Under the pieces are notes generated by a model. The model made no database searches. It was not told the DNA's origin and was given only the letters and a program-made list of their open reading frames with translations. Position numbers and translations under genes: made by a program. From Mansonella perstans (lineage: Eukaryota > Nematoda > Chromadorea > Rhabditida > Onchocercidae), in the NCBI GenBank assembly GCA_037074765.1, contig JBAMDO010000338.1, positions 1 through 35,927 of the forward strand: 35,927 nt of DNA. The letters are read 5' to 3'. Below are positions 12,897-25,889 of the stretch, piece after piece (within the stretch, counting starts at the first letter, position 1; each line of letters starts with the position of its first letter).

Positions 12897-13011
12897 ATAT
12901 TTAATTTCTTATGCGATAATTCTGGTTTATTTAATGGAAATAATTGTGACGAATTCTTCGACTTATCCAAAACAATTTCTTAAATTTCTATGATCTTTTT
13001 CCAACTTACTT

Positions 13012-13017
13012 AATAAA
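13012..13017 (+). promoter_or_regulatory. candidate poly(A) signal of the SAC3 gene
   Basis: AATAAA lies 116 bases after the TGA at 12894-12896, a usual distance for a nematode 3' UTR. It is the first such hexamer after the stop. Confidence 0.5.
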
Positions 13018-14943
13018 AGAAATCGATTGCTGCAGTAAAATTTACCGTTTATTGAAAATTCCTTGTAGAAAAGCGACTTTTCCAAAATATTCTTTTTCTT
13101 ACTTACGTCACGCTAAAAATTATTTTACTACAGCTGTTTGAAATATTTCTTGTCAAAATTTCCACTGTATTCACAAACTTAATTACTTATACTTATTTTT
13201 TTATTTTTTTCTTCGAAATTCATTATTTCAATATCCTTAAAGCAATGATATAAAATAACACCTTATTAAACCGCATATTATTTTCATGGAATAATTTCTT
13301 CAAATTGATTGTATTACTAAATTAATTGATAATATCTGAAATGAAAATATAATTAAAATTACGGTTTGATGCCTTTTCCTGTTATCATAATAATTTTTAT
13401 TTTGTTAGGTCCTTTTTTATCTTCTTGTTTTAATGATTTTGTAAATTTTAGTCTGCAATTAGTTAATTAGTTCATTCAGTCAGCTACTACCAATGATATT
13501 GAATGATTCGACTAGTTATCTATTCTAACATCAGGTAATAAGTGTGGTACTTTTCGTTATACTGTATCAGTAAAAATTGATGCAATCCTAGGAAGGATTA
13601 AATGTATGCTGAACTGCAATGAGTTTTTCCTGTAATTTCTTGTAATTCGATGATATGAATGATTTAGATAGTGTCTAAAATTAACAGTTAATTTCACAAG
13701 AGATATCAGTATTTTATTGGCGCAGCCTGAACTATTTGTGTATGTTGTATGTGCCAGAAATTTTGTTTTGTTATTGATTAATGCCTTAGTTTTTTAGGAA
13801 AATTTCTGCTTTAATAATTGATCCTGCCAATATTCAAAATTTTATTTTCCATCTCATATAATCTGTTTATTTTAACAATTTTTTTTTTTGATGGGTTTTA
13901 AATATTGTTGATATTATTTCATTTGTGCCTGTTTATCAAAACTTTGCTAATTCATCAAGCTTACTCATCAGCAGATTTTTCTATTGTTTAGGATTAATTT
14001 ATTTTGCAATTTCAGTTTTCCAAAATTTGAAATATTACTTAAAAAATAGCAGTAATTCAAATTTCAAAAAGAAAAAGACAAAAAGAAATGCGAAATGAGA
14101 AATATGTATATGAAAAAATTTTCCATAAGAAATTAGATGTCGTAATGGTGGTGACAATTAATAAGATTGCCGAAGTTTTAATTTTAAGTGCTACTATACA
14201 TCCTATAAAAATAAAACTTTGAAATTTCTGATTTGAAATAATTTGAGCACTTTCTCTTTTACATAAAATAATTTATTTTACAATTTAAACTAATCAAGAT
14301 TTGAAATATTATCCGAGGTTTGAAATACTATCCCACATATATACGAACTAATCAATATCAATTTAGGCATAAGAAAAAAAGGAAGAATTTGATTCACGAG
14401 AATAAAAGGTAATGGTAAATAATGTTAGAGAAGATTTGCTAAAATAGTTTTGTTTATCTTTTATGTTGTCTCTGGCTATGATGCAAAACCGGAAATACTC
14501 ATAGTTTAATTATGGAAACATTGAGCATTTACGGTTTAGCAACGTTAACCGGACATTTTGCTATTTCAGCGAGAAAATAAGCATTTAATAACGATACGCG
14601 GAAAAAATGCATAAATGAAAGTTGGGAAAGATAATAAAATAGTTTATACGAAGAATGATTGTTGACATGGAATAAATGAATGAAAAAAAAATGTTTTAAT
14701 TTTAAATTTAATTTCATCCAAAAAATTTTGAAGAAAATTAAGAAAAAAAAAGCAAAAGAATGAAATTAAGAAATGATAATTATGTTAATTCATCATAACA
14801 TAGTAATGAATAATTGAAATTGTCGATTTATTGCTAATGCAAAAATAAATGCAAAATAAAATAATGAAATGTTTGAAAAAAATCATGATTTATTTTTCAA
14901 AATTATGGAACAATACAAAATGGTAGTAACTATATGATGATAG

Positions 14944-14970
14944 TGATGATGATGATGATGATAATGATGG
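14944..14970. repeat. (GAT)n microsatellite
   Basis: GATGAT units follow each other with one ATA interruption, in intergenic DNA. Confidence 0.8.
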
Positions 14971-15650
14971 TAAACGATGTATCAAAAATGATTGCTTGCA
15001 ATGAAATGAGGTTTGGGTTGAAATTCCTAGCTATAATCTCGCAAATTAATATCATTTCAACAAATCAGCAAAGTTTCCTTTCGATGTTTGAAATATACGG
15101 ACAGATATAGACACAGACACACACACACATATCATATTACACTGTGTGAAAGAGTTTTTAAAATTAAAAAGAATGAAGTAAGGTATAATGGACAAAAAAA
15201 AAAGTGAAAGACAGACAGAGAAGAAAGAAAAAAGAAAAAAGTAAAAAAAAAACTTAAAAAAAATAGGATTTAAATTTGTTGCACACATGCACAAACAGGT
15301 GTAATACTTTGCCTCTTTGTATATATTAAATTTAAAAGCAATGGAATTTTTGAGAAACAATTTTAATAATAATTATTATTGATTAGTTAAATTTATCAAA
15401 AAAAAAAAAAGAGCAGAAAAAGAAACAATTAAATTTTTAATTTTCTACTTCATTCTTTGAATTATTTTCAAAAATAATTAAATTGAATTTAAAAAAAAAA
15501 ATGACGATTTCTTTCCTTCTCTTCCTTTCCCTTTCTCCTGCACTCTTTCGTCTGATTATTTCTAATTGAATTATTAACTAATCAATAATAATAATTATTA
15601 TTACTAAAAAAAAGGAAAACTATGTATAGAATAAAATATGGAAAGTATAT

Positions 15651-15680
15651 GAAGAGAGAGAGAGAGAGAGAGAAAGAGAG
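15651..15680. repeat. (GA)n microsatellite
   Basis: A GA dinucleotide run of about 30 bases with one AAA interruption, in the convergent intergenic region. Confidence 0.85.
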
Positions 15681-17554
15681 GTCAACAGAAAGAATATCTG
15701 ATATTTTTCTAAATGAAAAAAATTACAAAAAAAAAAAAATTAAAAAAAAAAAAGAAAAAAATAAAATTTAAACGTTTTTTTTAAAGGACGAAAAAAATTT
15801 GTTGGAATGTAATGGTTTAATATTAACAAATTCTCATAAACATTCAGCTTTTTTTTTTTGCATTATTTCATTTGAAAATATAATAAAATTGTTAGTCGAA
15901 AATACATATTTTTGTATATTAATTAATATTTTTCAAAATTTCAATGCATCGCTTCATTTGCTCTTTTTTTTGATTTCATCCATATTTAATATTATTCTAA
16001 TATATTACAGTTAGTTAATTAATGAAGAACGATATTATTCTCATATTTATGTCTTTCTTTTCAGCATTGAAAAACTAACTCAAAAAAAACTTAAAAATAA
16101 AAATTATTGCTCCAGAAACATATTGCACTACAATTGCAAACAGAAGCACATTTAAATTGCCATAATTTCAATTTTTTAAAAATAAATTTTGCATCAATTT
16201 AAAATTGAAACAAATCATTCTCTTATACATTCTTTATAACCTTTGCTTTTATTGTTTTGTTGCAAAACTTGCTAAATTATTCAATTCATTTGATTTTCCT
16301 TAACAAATTTAAATTATTGATTTTTAAAAATTTTTTTGATTTTTATGTTAAGAATAAAATTTAAAACGAAAAATAAAAATAAATAATAATAAAAAAATTA
16401 TTTATTTTTTTTTTTGAAATTCGCTTTTTTTAAATTTAAAAAACCATGAATAATTGTGGCTGTATATAAATATATATTTTCACTTATTTATTTCATTAAT
16501 TAATTATTTATCCATTCATTTATTTTATTTATGCAAAGATTCACAAATCAATTTTAGTTTGAATTATTGAATATTCATAAAGTTTCTCAACTGGACATAA
16601 AAACACAGTTTAAAAATTTTTTTTTTGAAAAATAAATAATCGAATAGAAAAAAATTCATTATATGAGTAATTAGAAATTAAATTATTGTAAAATTTTCTA
16701 TAAATATCAATAAGCAGTTCGACATTTGAATAATTCTGAATTTATTCCTGAAACTTTTTAATTTTTTTCTATTTTTTTGCTAAAAATTCTTTTCATATTT
16801 CCTACGAATCAGATCACACTTATGGGAACTATTGCGATCGGCGTACATCTGATAACACCTAGCAATATTTACAGCAATCAGTTTGAATGATCAAATCTTT
16901 AAAAATTTTTTTTTTGCTGTGAAAATTTTGATAAATCACTATCAGATATGCTATTATCAAGTAATCATAGAAATCAAAAAAGATTTGTTGGTCGAAGTAG
17001 CAATCAAATCATACTGTACATTGCTATTTATACTTTTCAAATTATGCTTTCTTCATTTAATTAATAATGAATTAACAAATTATTAACAAATAATTTCAAT
17101 GCAATATTTAATTACTGAAACATATAATTTAGATAATTCTGGTAAATATTTCTATTTTTTTCTTTCATTTTCATTTTTCATCAAATTAATTTTAAACAGC
17201 GCTCTTCCCATTTAATTAAACAATAATTAATTTAATTTGTATATCTCAGTTTTATGTTTAGATTTTTACAGCATTTCTTAAATTTATTCCGCATTTACAC
17301 AGTGATAGCAAAAGGGATATAACATACGTTGATAATAGAAATAATATACTGATGATAGAATTTTTCTAAACAAAAATTAAAAATATTTATAAATTTTTAT
17401 ATGTATATAAAGCAATGAAGAAAAATTCTCTTAGTACATATTTATTCAAAAAAAAAAAAATTTTTTAAAAAAAAGAAAGAATTTTAAGTGAAAGAAAATA
17501 TTGTCAACACTGTACAGATGACATATTGTTACTGTATCATATCCAATAAAATTA

Positions 17555-18186
17555 GCTACCAATTGTCATCATCCAATTGCACTTACAATCTGTGCAACGC
17601 TAAATTACAAGTATACAATACACAATGAAGAGAAATGATTGATATACCAAAAGTAAAAATAATGTAATGAAATACTGATAACAGGAATGATATGCTGTTA
17701 GAAATAATGATATACTGATAATAAAAGTAATACAATGATATCCTGATAATAGGAGTGAAATTCTGTTAGGAATAATGATGTATTCATAATAAAAGTAATA
17801 AAATGATATACTAGGTAGGAGTAATGATTGGTTGATAATAAAAGTAATGTGATATTCTGGTAATAAGAATGCTACCAATTGTCATCATCCAATTACACTT
17901 ACAATCTGTGCAACGCTAAATTACAAGTATACAATGCACAATGAAGAGAAATGATTGATATACCAAAAATAAAAATAATGTAATGAAATACTGATAACAG
18001 GAATGATATGCTGTTAGAAATAATGGTATACTGATAATAAAAGTAATACAATGATATCCTGATAATAGGAGTGAAATTCTGTTAGGAATAATGATGTATT
18101 CATAATAAAAGTAATAAAATCATATACTAGGTAGGAGTAATGATTGGTTGATAATAAAAGTAATGTGATATTCTGGTAATAAGAAT
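17555..18186. repeat. tandem duplication, two 316-bp copies
   Basis: Copy 1 (17555-17870) and copy 2 (17871-18186) both begin GCTACCAATTGTCATCATCC and end TAATAAGAAT, with identical length and about five visible substitutions, so roughly 98% identity. Each copy is itself built from a degenerate shorter unit resembling TGATATNCTGATAATAAAAGTAAT. Similar words also occur just upstream (about 17325-17360) and downstream (about 18187-18240), so the duplicated block lies inside a larger minisatellite. The minus-strand open frame in copy 1 is a by-product of the repeat. Confidence 0.92.
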
Positions 18187-18611
18187 GATATGAAAATGAT
18201 AAACCAATAATACAATAATAAAAATAATAATAATAAATATATCTTATTTATTTTATTCAGTAAGTTTCCCTAATAAATTTGCAGAAATGTAATACAACAC
18301 AAATTTATTTTTGTGTAAAGTAATACAAGAAAATTATGCGAAGGCGTGAAATGAAAAAAGTTAGTGAATGTTTGCTCTGAAAGAAGTCATCTATTCTCTA
18401 CAATGCAGTATTTCACTGAAGTATTTTAACTTTTCCTCTTTTTAAACAGTAAATTGAATAATTTCAAAAATTACTCACACAAAACTTTTTTTTAAATCTC
18501 GAAATATCATGAAATAATAAAGAAATGTATGACACCGTTGAATGAATGTATATGGGATTGGTGCAAATGATCAGACAATAAAAAGATAGAAAAGTTAAAA
18601 AAATCCAACAA

Positions 18612-21422
18612 TCATTCACTGATTGGTTTATTATCTGATGGTAATTTATACAGGTATTCCTTTGGTTCATTTTCATCATTATTGGTACGATTAAATGGTA
18701 CGCCACGCATGCGTAAAATTTCTCCTACACAATGTTCAACTTTAATTTGTTGCCTAAATTAAAAATGAAAATTGAAATATTTGATGCTTGAAGTTTCTTC
18801 ATTTTCATTATGATTTATCAATTAAATATTTGCGCATTAATTCTGATAAGTGTTTTATTAATACTAAAACGTGCTTGCTATTTATTTATTAACACAGAAA
18901 TCGTAATTTGACGTTAAAAGACTATAGATGAATATTACTTTTAAAAACTTTTTGACAAGCCATAATTTTGATAGTTATAAAAGGAAACATTAACAAAAAG
19001 TATGCACATTTTAATATCCATATAAAATCAAAAATAGGTCAGAAAAAAAGAAAATTCCTGAAGTTTTTAATAAGTTGAATTGAACACTTACTCATCACGA
19101 AATCTATTATTTGGTAAAGCGCCTACACGATGCAAGGTGTTTTTTTTCGTAAAATTTGTTAAGCCATCATTAACCGGTCTGATAGAAGCAGTTCCGGATG
19201 TAGATGATGATGATGCTTTATCATTATTTTGTGAGCTTTCTGGCGGATACGGTGGATGATACTGCAATGAAACGACGAGTGGTTTATCTTCCAAAGGACG
19301 TCTGCGACTGTGAATGCTAAATTCCGACCAGCATACATCACGTGGATTACTTGTTAGTGGCATCAATGTTACATTTTTATCAGGATTTGGTGGTAACTGC
19401 AAAAGAAATTTTGAAAAGTAAAGAATTGAAAGAAATGAAAAGATTGATTTGATGAAAAAAGTGAAGCGAAATTTTCTTCGATTATTTATCATTTTTCTCA
19501 TTATTGAATAATTTTTTCAGTAATATTTGAAATGCAAAAAAAAAAAAAAAAAAAAAAAAAAACAAATTCTGATCATTTCAAATATTCTTGATTCAAATTA
19601 ACTCACAGAGCAAATTGTTCTTGCTAGTGGTCCATGAAACATTGCTGGATGTAGCCAACTGGGCCTTTTCTTAGCAGCTAAAATTTCATTAGCAACAGTT
19701 GTCATACGTTGCAGTAGCTTAGCTCCATTTGGGCTTCGTTGCCACGAATCATCCTGTGAAAAATATCTGTAATACAAATGAGATTTGTATGTCAAAAAAA
19801 TATTTTATTTTATTAAAATGAAGTTATTTAAATACAATTTAAAAGTAAGCTAATAAATAGATAATAAAGATATATATTATTTTTATTTGTTTATTTATGA
19901 ATGAAAAGTGATGGTTCCTAATCTTCTTTTTAACCAGTGGCCACCCTAACTTTTTTATTTTTAGCAGTTAGATTAAATATGATTGAAAAGTAATAAAATT
20001 TAGGTCAATCTGAAAATAATTCTTAATCGAAATTTTTCTAATCTTTGAACAAAAAGAAGATTGAAATTAAAACATAAACTTTGAAAAAAATTCGGTAAAA
20101 AGAAAAATGTCTTTCTCTACTCATTCAATTGTTACTCATGTGTGTAAATGATTTTAGTTCCCGCGAACCGTCGATCTGGAATCGCTAATGTATAATGCGC
20201 GAAAAGTATATATGTAATTTCGAATGAAGTTTTGAAAATTTTTTTTGTTTAGTTATTTTTGCGTTCATGGACAATAATGAATTAATGAAGGAAGAAAATT
20301 ACGTGTCTTTATTCCAGGAAAAGAATCCAATTTTTAAGTTCTAAAATTTGGAATATTAAAATTTAACTTGAAGATTTAAGACTTCAATTTAAAAGAAAAT
20401 AAATGATTAGATGGGAGTAAATTAGTCAAGTTCTACACATTATTATTTTTTGAAAATTAAATGAAATTTTGAAAAAACGGAAAAAAGAGGAGAAAATTCA
20501 ATGAATCATTCTGATCCGGTCAAATAATTTTCAAATCACGTTCGAATAATTGCACACAATCATTCATGGCAATCCATTTAATTCTATTTTGGAAGCAAAA
20601 TCTTTTTTGATAAGATTCATCTAACATTCTTTGAGGAAAAATTTTGAATGTTAAGTAATAATTCAAATGGATAACAGAAAAGAATAAGTGAAACTGAAAT
20701 AAATGTTGGATAATAAATGTATTTTCAGCGAAATACAAGTCTATCATTGAAGATGAAACGATAAGCGTTACCGGATTACTTGTTTATTCAATTATTTCAT
20801 ATTTCACAAATTTAAATTTTGCAAATATAACAAAAATTCTCAAGGGCTTCACCAGCAAAATATAAAGTTACGATTAAGAAAATAATTAGGGAATTCTTCT
20901 CGAGTGATATGTAAAAATGTAAATCATTGACAAATTTCGTACGCACTCTTTTATTAGTGCGTTATTTTGTTTTTTTTGTACAGAATATAGGTAAAATATA
21001 TTGACATATTAATTATTTGAAATGCAAATAAAAATTACTGTTTATGGTAATAATATAATTGAGTACTGAAATAAATAAGAAGCGAAAATACTAATCTAAG
21101 TAACAAATTAATTTTATATTTTATCGATTCGAATTGTAATTAACAACTCATTTTTTACTCATCAATCAATATTGCACATTATCAATATAAATTCAAATAA
21201 TAAATTCAGATTCAATTTCATTAGCAATTAAAAAAATTAATTTGAACAAAAAGTCAACAATTTATTCCCCATTTGTTGGCAAATTACTTCACTTTTTTTT
21301 AAGAAATATTTTAGAAATCAAAATTTTCACTGCAAAAAATCTATAATTACATACTTCATATATAGTACATGAAGCTCATGTACAGCATCATCCACTTTCC
21401 GTTTAGAGTTTTCTTGTGACAT
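18612..21422 (-). CDS. unrecognised nematode protein, 4 exons, 224 aa
   Basis: Exons 21422-21355, 19766-19607, 19396-19092 and 18753-18612 join in frame: AA|GTATGT to TTACAG|A, TCT|GTGAGT to TTTTGCAG|TTA, GA|GTAAGT to TTTAG|G, ending in TGA. The protein starts MSQENSKRKVDDAVHELHVL (first in-frame ATG; an in-frame TAA lies further upstream). Residues about 8-60 look helical; PSWLHPAMFHGPLARTICS follows. The centre is Pro/Ser-rich (YHPPYPPESSQ, then a Ser-rich stretch at about residues 132-140). The end carries HCVGEILRMRGVPFNR. There is no signal peptide, membrane segment, zinc knuckle or known catalytic motif, so a soluble intracellular protein is likely. I do not recognise the family. Codon use and GC are clearly above the surrounding DNA. 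Intron 1 is long (1.6 kb) and might hide an alternative first exon. Confidence 0.7.
19536..19562. repeat. poly(A) run of 27 in an intron
   Basis: Twenty-seven consecutive A on the plus strand, in intron 2 of the 224-aa gene. On the transcribed strand this is a T run. It is the longest homopolymer I noticed in the window. Confidence 0.95.
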
Positions 21423-21855
21423 CTCAATAAAATATTCCAAGCTTAATGACTGGAGAAAATATCTTCTGAGAAGTCTAAAACTTTATTGATTCTTTAAAAA
21501 TTTCATTAAACAGTTTAGCATTTGAAACTTTTTTCACATATTCATTAATTAAGAAAGTTGGTAATTATATTTAAATACCTCGATTGAAAGAAAATTCAAA
21601 TTCGCGATGATATTTCCGCTGAAAGTAAATCAAACTTCAATAAATTCATTTCATTTTTTAAATAAAAATATCGCACTTTTCAAACTAATGAATTGGACTT
21701 CTGATAATTTTTCCATAGAAAGTTTCAATAACAATAATTTTTAGCTATCAATTAAGAAACCTAAAATTAATCAGCAGGAAAAATTGCTGTTTATAAAAGA
21801 AGTGTAAATCAATGATAGCCGTCGAATTAGAAGCAACCAGAAAGGTTGTGCCGAT

Positions 21856-21887
21856 ATTAATCGGTATAAAGTCGACATTAACCGGTA
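21856..21887. promoter_or_regulatory. duplicated ATTAAYCGGTA motif, candidate regulatory element
   Basis: ATTAATCGGTA at 21856-21866 and ATTAACCGGTA at 21877-21887 are spaced exactly 21 bases apart, about two helical turns, with a GTCGAC palindrome between them. The first is flanked to give the inverted arms CCGAT..ATCGG; the second contains the palindrome ACCGGT. It lies about 450 bases upstream of the 224-aa gene start. A binding site for a dimeric factor is an inference. Confidence 0.3.
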
Positions 21888-24286
21888 AACTTATTTCGCT
21901 CTTTCTTCTTGCCGTATTTTTGCACCACCTATTGGCGCCATATTCATTCTTTGTTTCTCCAACTTTTCTTTTCAATTATTCAATTTTATTAACACAATTA
22001 TGAAATATGAAATTTTCGAAATTCCAAAAACCAAAATTAGCAATTTTGTTTCTAAGATGCAAGGATTTCAAAGAAAATTCGTATTTAATTACATCGATTG
22101 CCATGTGATTTATTTGGAAAACTCTTGAAAAAATCAAATAATACTTCAAATTTTTTTATAAAATTAGGAAATTTGAAATTAGGGTTTTTGATATTTGATG
22201 CCGCTTTAATTGTCATTTCAAGTTTAGGCCTTTTTTTGCAATATTATAATTAATTAGAATAGAAATACTGTGTCAATTCTTTCATATGATAGTGATTCAA
22301 TTCTTCGTTTAAATAATTCAATTTTTTATTTCCATCAATAATTCAATTCATTATTTCCATTTAGAACGCTTTATTATAGTTCTGTCTGATTGCAATAAAA
22401 TTACAACGATTTTCAATGTTTGCAATTATTAATGATAGATAATATAAAACCTTTCTCTTTTTATTTGCTAAAAAACAAACCAATGAAATTATTAATTCCC
22501 AAATAATTATTTTCATAATTATTCGCGGGAACTGAAAAAAATGATCTCTGAGTGAGTTGCGTGGTAGGCAGGAAGTTGTTACCAATACTTTAAAAGCTGT
22601 AATCAAAGCTTATTTTAAAATCAATTTAAATTTGTTACTTGTGAGTCCCTGCATGAAAAGACTGGTGGACTAATTTTTAAATTTTACAAATTAACAGTAC
22701 ATACAACTAGTGTTCATTAATTTAGATCAAAATTATAAGCAGATAATTTTTGGAACAACGAAATTTGAATTATTTGATAAAACTAAAAAATGCTTTACCG
22801 TCTTACTTGCATTTTCTGGAGCTATTTTTCTCTTTAAATATACTTTAGAAATATCGTATCCTTGGTGCTGCTTGTCATGAAATATCGTATATCACTGAGT
22901 GCCTTCCATGAAGAAAATTTGTTTAAAGATGAAAGTAAACATTTTTGAATGATAGTAACTAATGACATGGAAAAAAAACGGAAAAATAACCGGTCATTTC
23001 CATACAGTATACATGTAAACTGCATATCTTCATGTATTACTGTATTACAGTAAGTCAATTTTTTCCGAATTTTGTTTTAATACTCCTTGAATGGTATAGT
23101 GTCTTGATTCCGTGCTATCTTTTTCTAGCCTACATAATAATATTTGGGAGTCTTATTTTAACAATTTCCAATTTCATAAACTGATATGCATAACGAACTT
23201 AATAAAAGAAGTATAAAATGATTTAGAAATAGAGAGAAGGAGGGAAAACGAAAGCGAAGGAGAGAATGTAAGACATGAACTGTAGAAAAATCCCAAAAAG
23301 GTAGTAAAAATTTTCATCAGTCAAACAAGTGAGCTTGGATTTTATAAAGATTTCTCGAAGATCTTTTCGTATCATCGAGAAATCGAGATTAGAATTGGGA
23401 CAATTTATTCACGTCACGTAAACAGGTGACAGGTGATTTTTTTCTTGATTTTTGATATATTTCTTCTTCAGGTTATTGCTTTAACTAATGACATATATGA
23501 CTGTGCTAAGTGCTGATCTTAATATCGTATCACTCTTCCCGGCTTCAAAAAAAATTATCAAATGTTTGAAAAGCAGATCAAAAATTTTTTGTTACAATTG
23601 CACTACGACATTTTGAAAAGAAAGATAATGATAAAAGATTAAAAAGTCAGCACTTTATGTTAGGTAAATATTACTTAATCATAATTGATAAGTTATAACT
23701 TATGTTACATATTTTTGCTGCACAAATGTTTTATTACTCTATCAAACTCCCGAATATTTCGAGACTTCCCGCTCAAAAATTGTAGTAAGATGGCAAAATC
23801 TTCACTTGGTAATGATAGAAAATATTAGCACGTTGAAGTAACTGATACCTGAACAAACGCTACTGCGCATTTCTACATCAATTTTTTGTCTGTGCATAAT
23901 TATTTCGTTTGGACGAATCTTGAATCATTATAATTTATAGTTGATATAAACTAATGAGTCGATGTTAATGATAATGATGATCAAGATATAATAGTGGTAT
24001 TTTGTCACATCATCCTATTGCCATTTCAGTAATATTACGTAAAATTATTTGTCAAATTAGATTTTAATAAGATATATATAAAGATGGTAAATGATTCCTG
24101 TTTGTTCAAAAATACTTCATATATGCATTTTATTATTCTTCATTCATGTTTATTCATACAAAAATGATAAAACGAAAAAAAAAAACTATAAACTTCTAAA
24201 TCAAATACAAACTTTGTGCATTTTATACACAAATAATTTTTTCATTTAACAAAGAAGAAAACAACAAACCGAAAACCAAATTAGTG

Positions 24287-24301
24287 ATATATATATATAT
24301 A
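24287..24301. repeat. (AT)n microsatellite
   Basis: A short uninterrupted AT dinucleotide run in intergenic DNA. Confidence 0.8.
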
Positions 24302-25862
24302 CTTATATTTTTTTAAAATTAAACCACAAATCAACAATTCATTCAATTTTCATTCCGTTATTTTTGCTGCAATGAAAAAAGAAACAATCAATAATTAAAA
24401 TAATTTTAAAAAAATTGAAGTTAAAAAGAAACACAAAATATCACATTTGATGAGATCTCATTTCGAACATGATCGATTGATGCAAAATGTAATTTTTTTT
24501 ACAACGTTGAAGGGAAAGAAGAAAAAGAAGAATGTATGAGAAAGGTATGTTGTTGAGGTAATTTTTTGTTATCTATTGTTGTTTAATTAATTAACTATAT
24601 TTTTTGAAAATAACGGCACTATAACAGGTATGTTTATTTTATGAACTAATGTTACTAAAATTAATGCATTTAATTTTAATAAGAAAGATGAGGAAATTAA
24701 AATAATTCCGAAAATTTAGAAAAATGTTAATTTCATTCTAATTGATAACATCGTAATAAAAAATAGCATAATTGGTTATTGTGAAGGAAATTGGATAATA
24801 ATAATAATGATTGTGATAATTATGATTTATTTTAATTGCTATTCCAAAAAAAAAAAAAAAAATGATAAAGTAAATAAGCAAAATTATTAATTCTTTTTTG
24901 GCTAGAAAAAATTCAATTTGGAGGAGGACAATAAATTATCATAAATTTCAGTTATTTTATAAACTTGATATGTTATTAAATTATTTCTCATTTTTCAACT
25001 CATTTTTAGCTGAAATTATAAAAGTTCATTGAAATCCTTTCATTTTTACAATTAAATTTTTGTAAATAAAAAACTGCAAAGTTGCCAACTTCAAGAAAAT
25101 AAACAGGTACTGTGACTTAGGCAATTTTTTTAAAAAAAAGGTTCCTAATTTTGTATGTAATAATGGATGTGTTTGATGATTACACATTAATTTATATATT
25201 GATTGCAAACAATACACCGTGATTCGATGTAACACAAAATAAAATACTTTGTGTTATTTGTTTACTTGTTTGTTTTTGTTTACCTGTGTTATTTTTTTAG
25301 TGAAATACTTTGTTTTAAATACGTTTGTTTGTTTGCTTTTTAAATAATGTATCAAAAATAAAATTTGAAAGATTTCCATTTTCCAATATTGTTTACAAGA
25401 GAAAATTATATATGAAATTCGAAATTTAACGAGTACTACGAATAAAAAAATCCTCATTATTTTTTTTCTATTCATTCCTTTTAATCGATAATTAGAAAGA
25501 AATTCTTAAAAAGAAAATTGATTACAAATTTAAAATTAAAATAAAAAAATTGCACAAAATTCGGGCTGAATTTGCACAAATTTTAGTCACCAGTATTTTT
25601 TAACAATTTGTATAATCGATTAATTAATCAATCAATCAATCAATTGACCAGTTAGCTTATGTTAGTAGTATCAATTAATTAAATATTTGAACAACAATTC
25701 GCTGCTACTTTTCACATGAAAAGAGTTTGTACAACAAAATTGGAAGCATTTTTTTTGTCAACAATAATAAGTAAATAATGGTAAGAATAATCCGATAAAA
25801 TAAAAATTAATAAGGACTGATTAGTAAGAAGAAAAAGTAGAAAGAGAAAGAGAGAGGTTAAA

Positions 25863-25868
25863 TTTATT
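25863..25868 (-). promoter_or_regulatory. candidate poly(A) signal of the RGM gene
   Basis: AATAAA on the minus strand starts 22 bases after the TAA at 25892-25890. If used, the 3' UTR would be under 50 bases, which is short but seen in nematodes. Confidence 0.45.
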
Positions 25869-25889
25869 TTACAAAAATAAAAAGACAAA

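Larger units (their letters stand above)
12897..18611. other. tail-to-tail intergenic region, no gene recognised
   Basis: This is 5.7 kb between the stop codons of two convergent genes. It is dominated by A/T homopolymers and short microsatellites: GAT repeats (14944-14970), a short CA run near 15115-15128 and GA (15651-15680). Open frames are short and low in complexity (Phe/Ile/Lys/Asn), without codon or splice signatures. The 316-bp tandem duplication at 17555-18186 is listed separately. The slightly GC-richer piece at about 16800-16870 shows no open frame I trust. Confidence 0.6.
21423..25889. other. intergenic region between the 224-aa gene and the RGM gene
   Basis: AT-rich DNA that should hold the promoter of the 224-aa gene (its 21422 side). 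No confident gene is seen. Both genes point the same way, with about 4.4 kb between the RGM stop and the next start, too far for a classical nematode operon. A GC-richer island lies at about 21810-21960 (see findings). A short (AT)n run is at 24287-24301, and TCAA/TTAA low-complexity DNA lies at about 25617-25645. Confidence 0.55.

Noticed and set aside
15052..15360. 102-codon minus frame rich in Phe/Ser/Cys
   Set aside because: It arises from CA and GA/AAAG simple repeats; no protein-like pattern.
17600..17878. 92-codon minus frame
   Set aside because: It lies entirely inside the first copy of the 316-bp tandem duplication and reflects the minisatellite period.
22361..23058. Minus-strand frames of 74-81 codons as further exons of the 224-aa gene
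   Set aside because: No donor and acceptor pair links them in phase to 21422, and residue content is close to random AT-rich translation.
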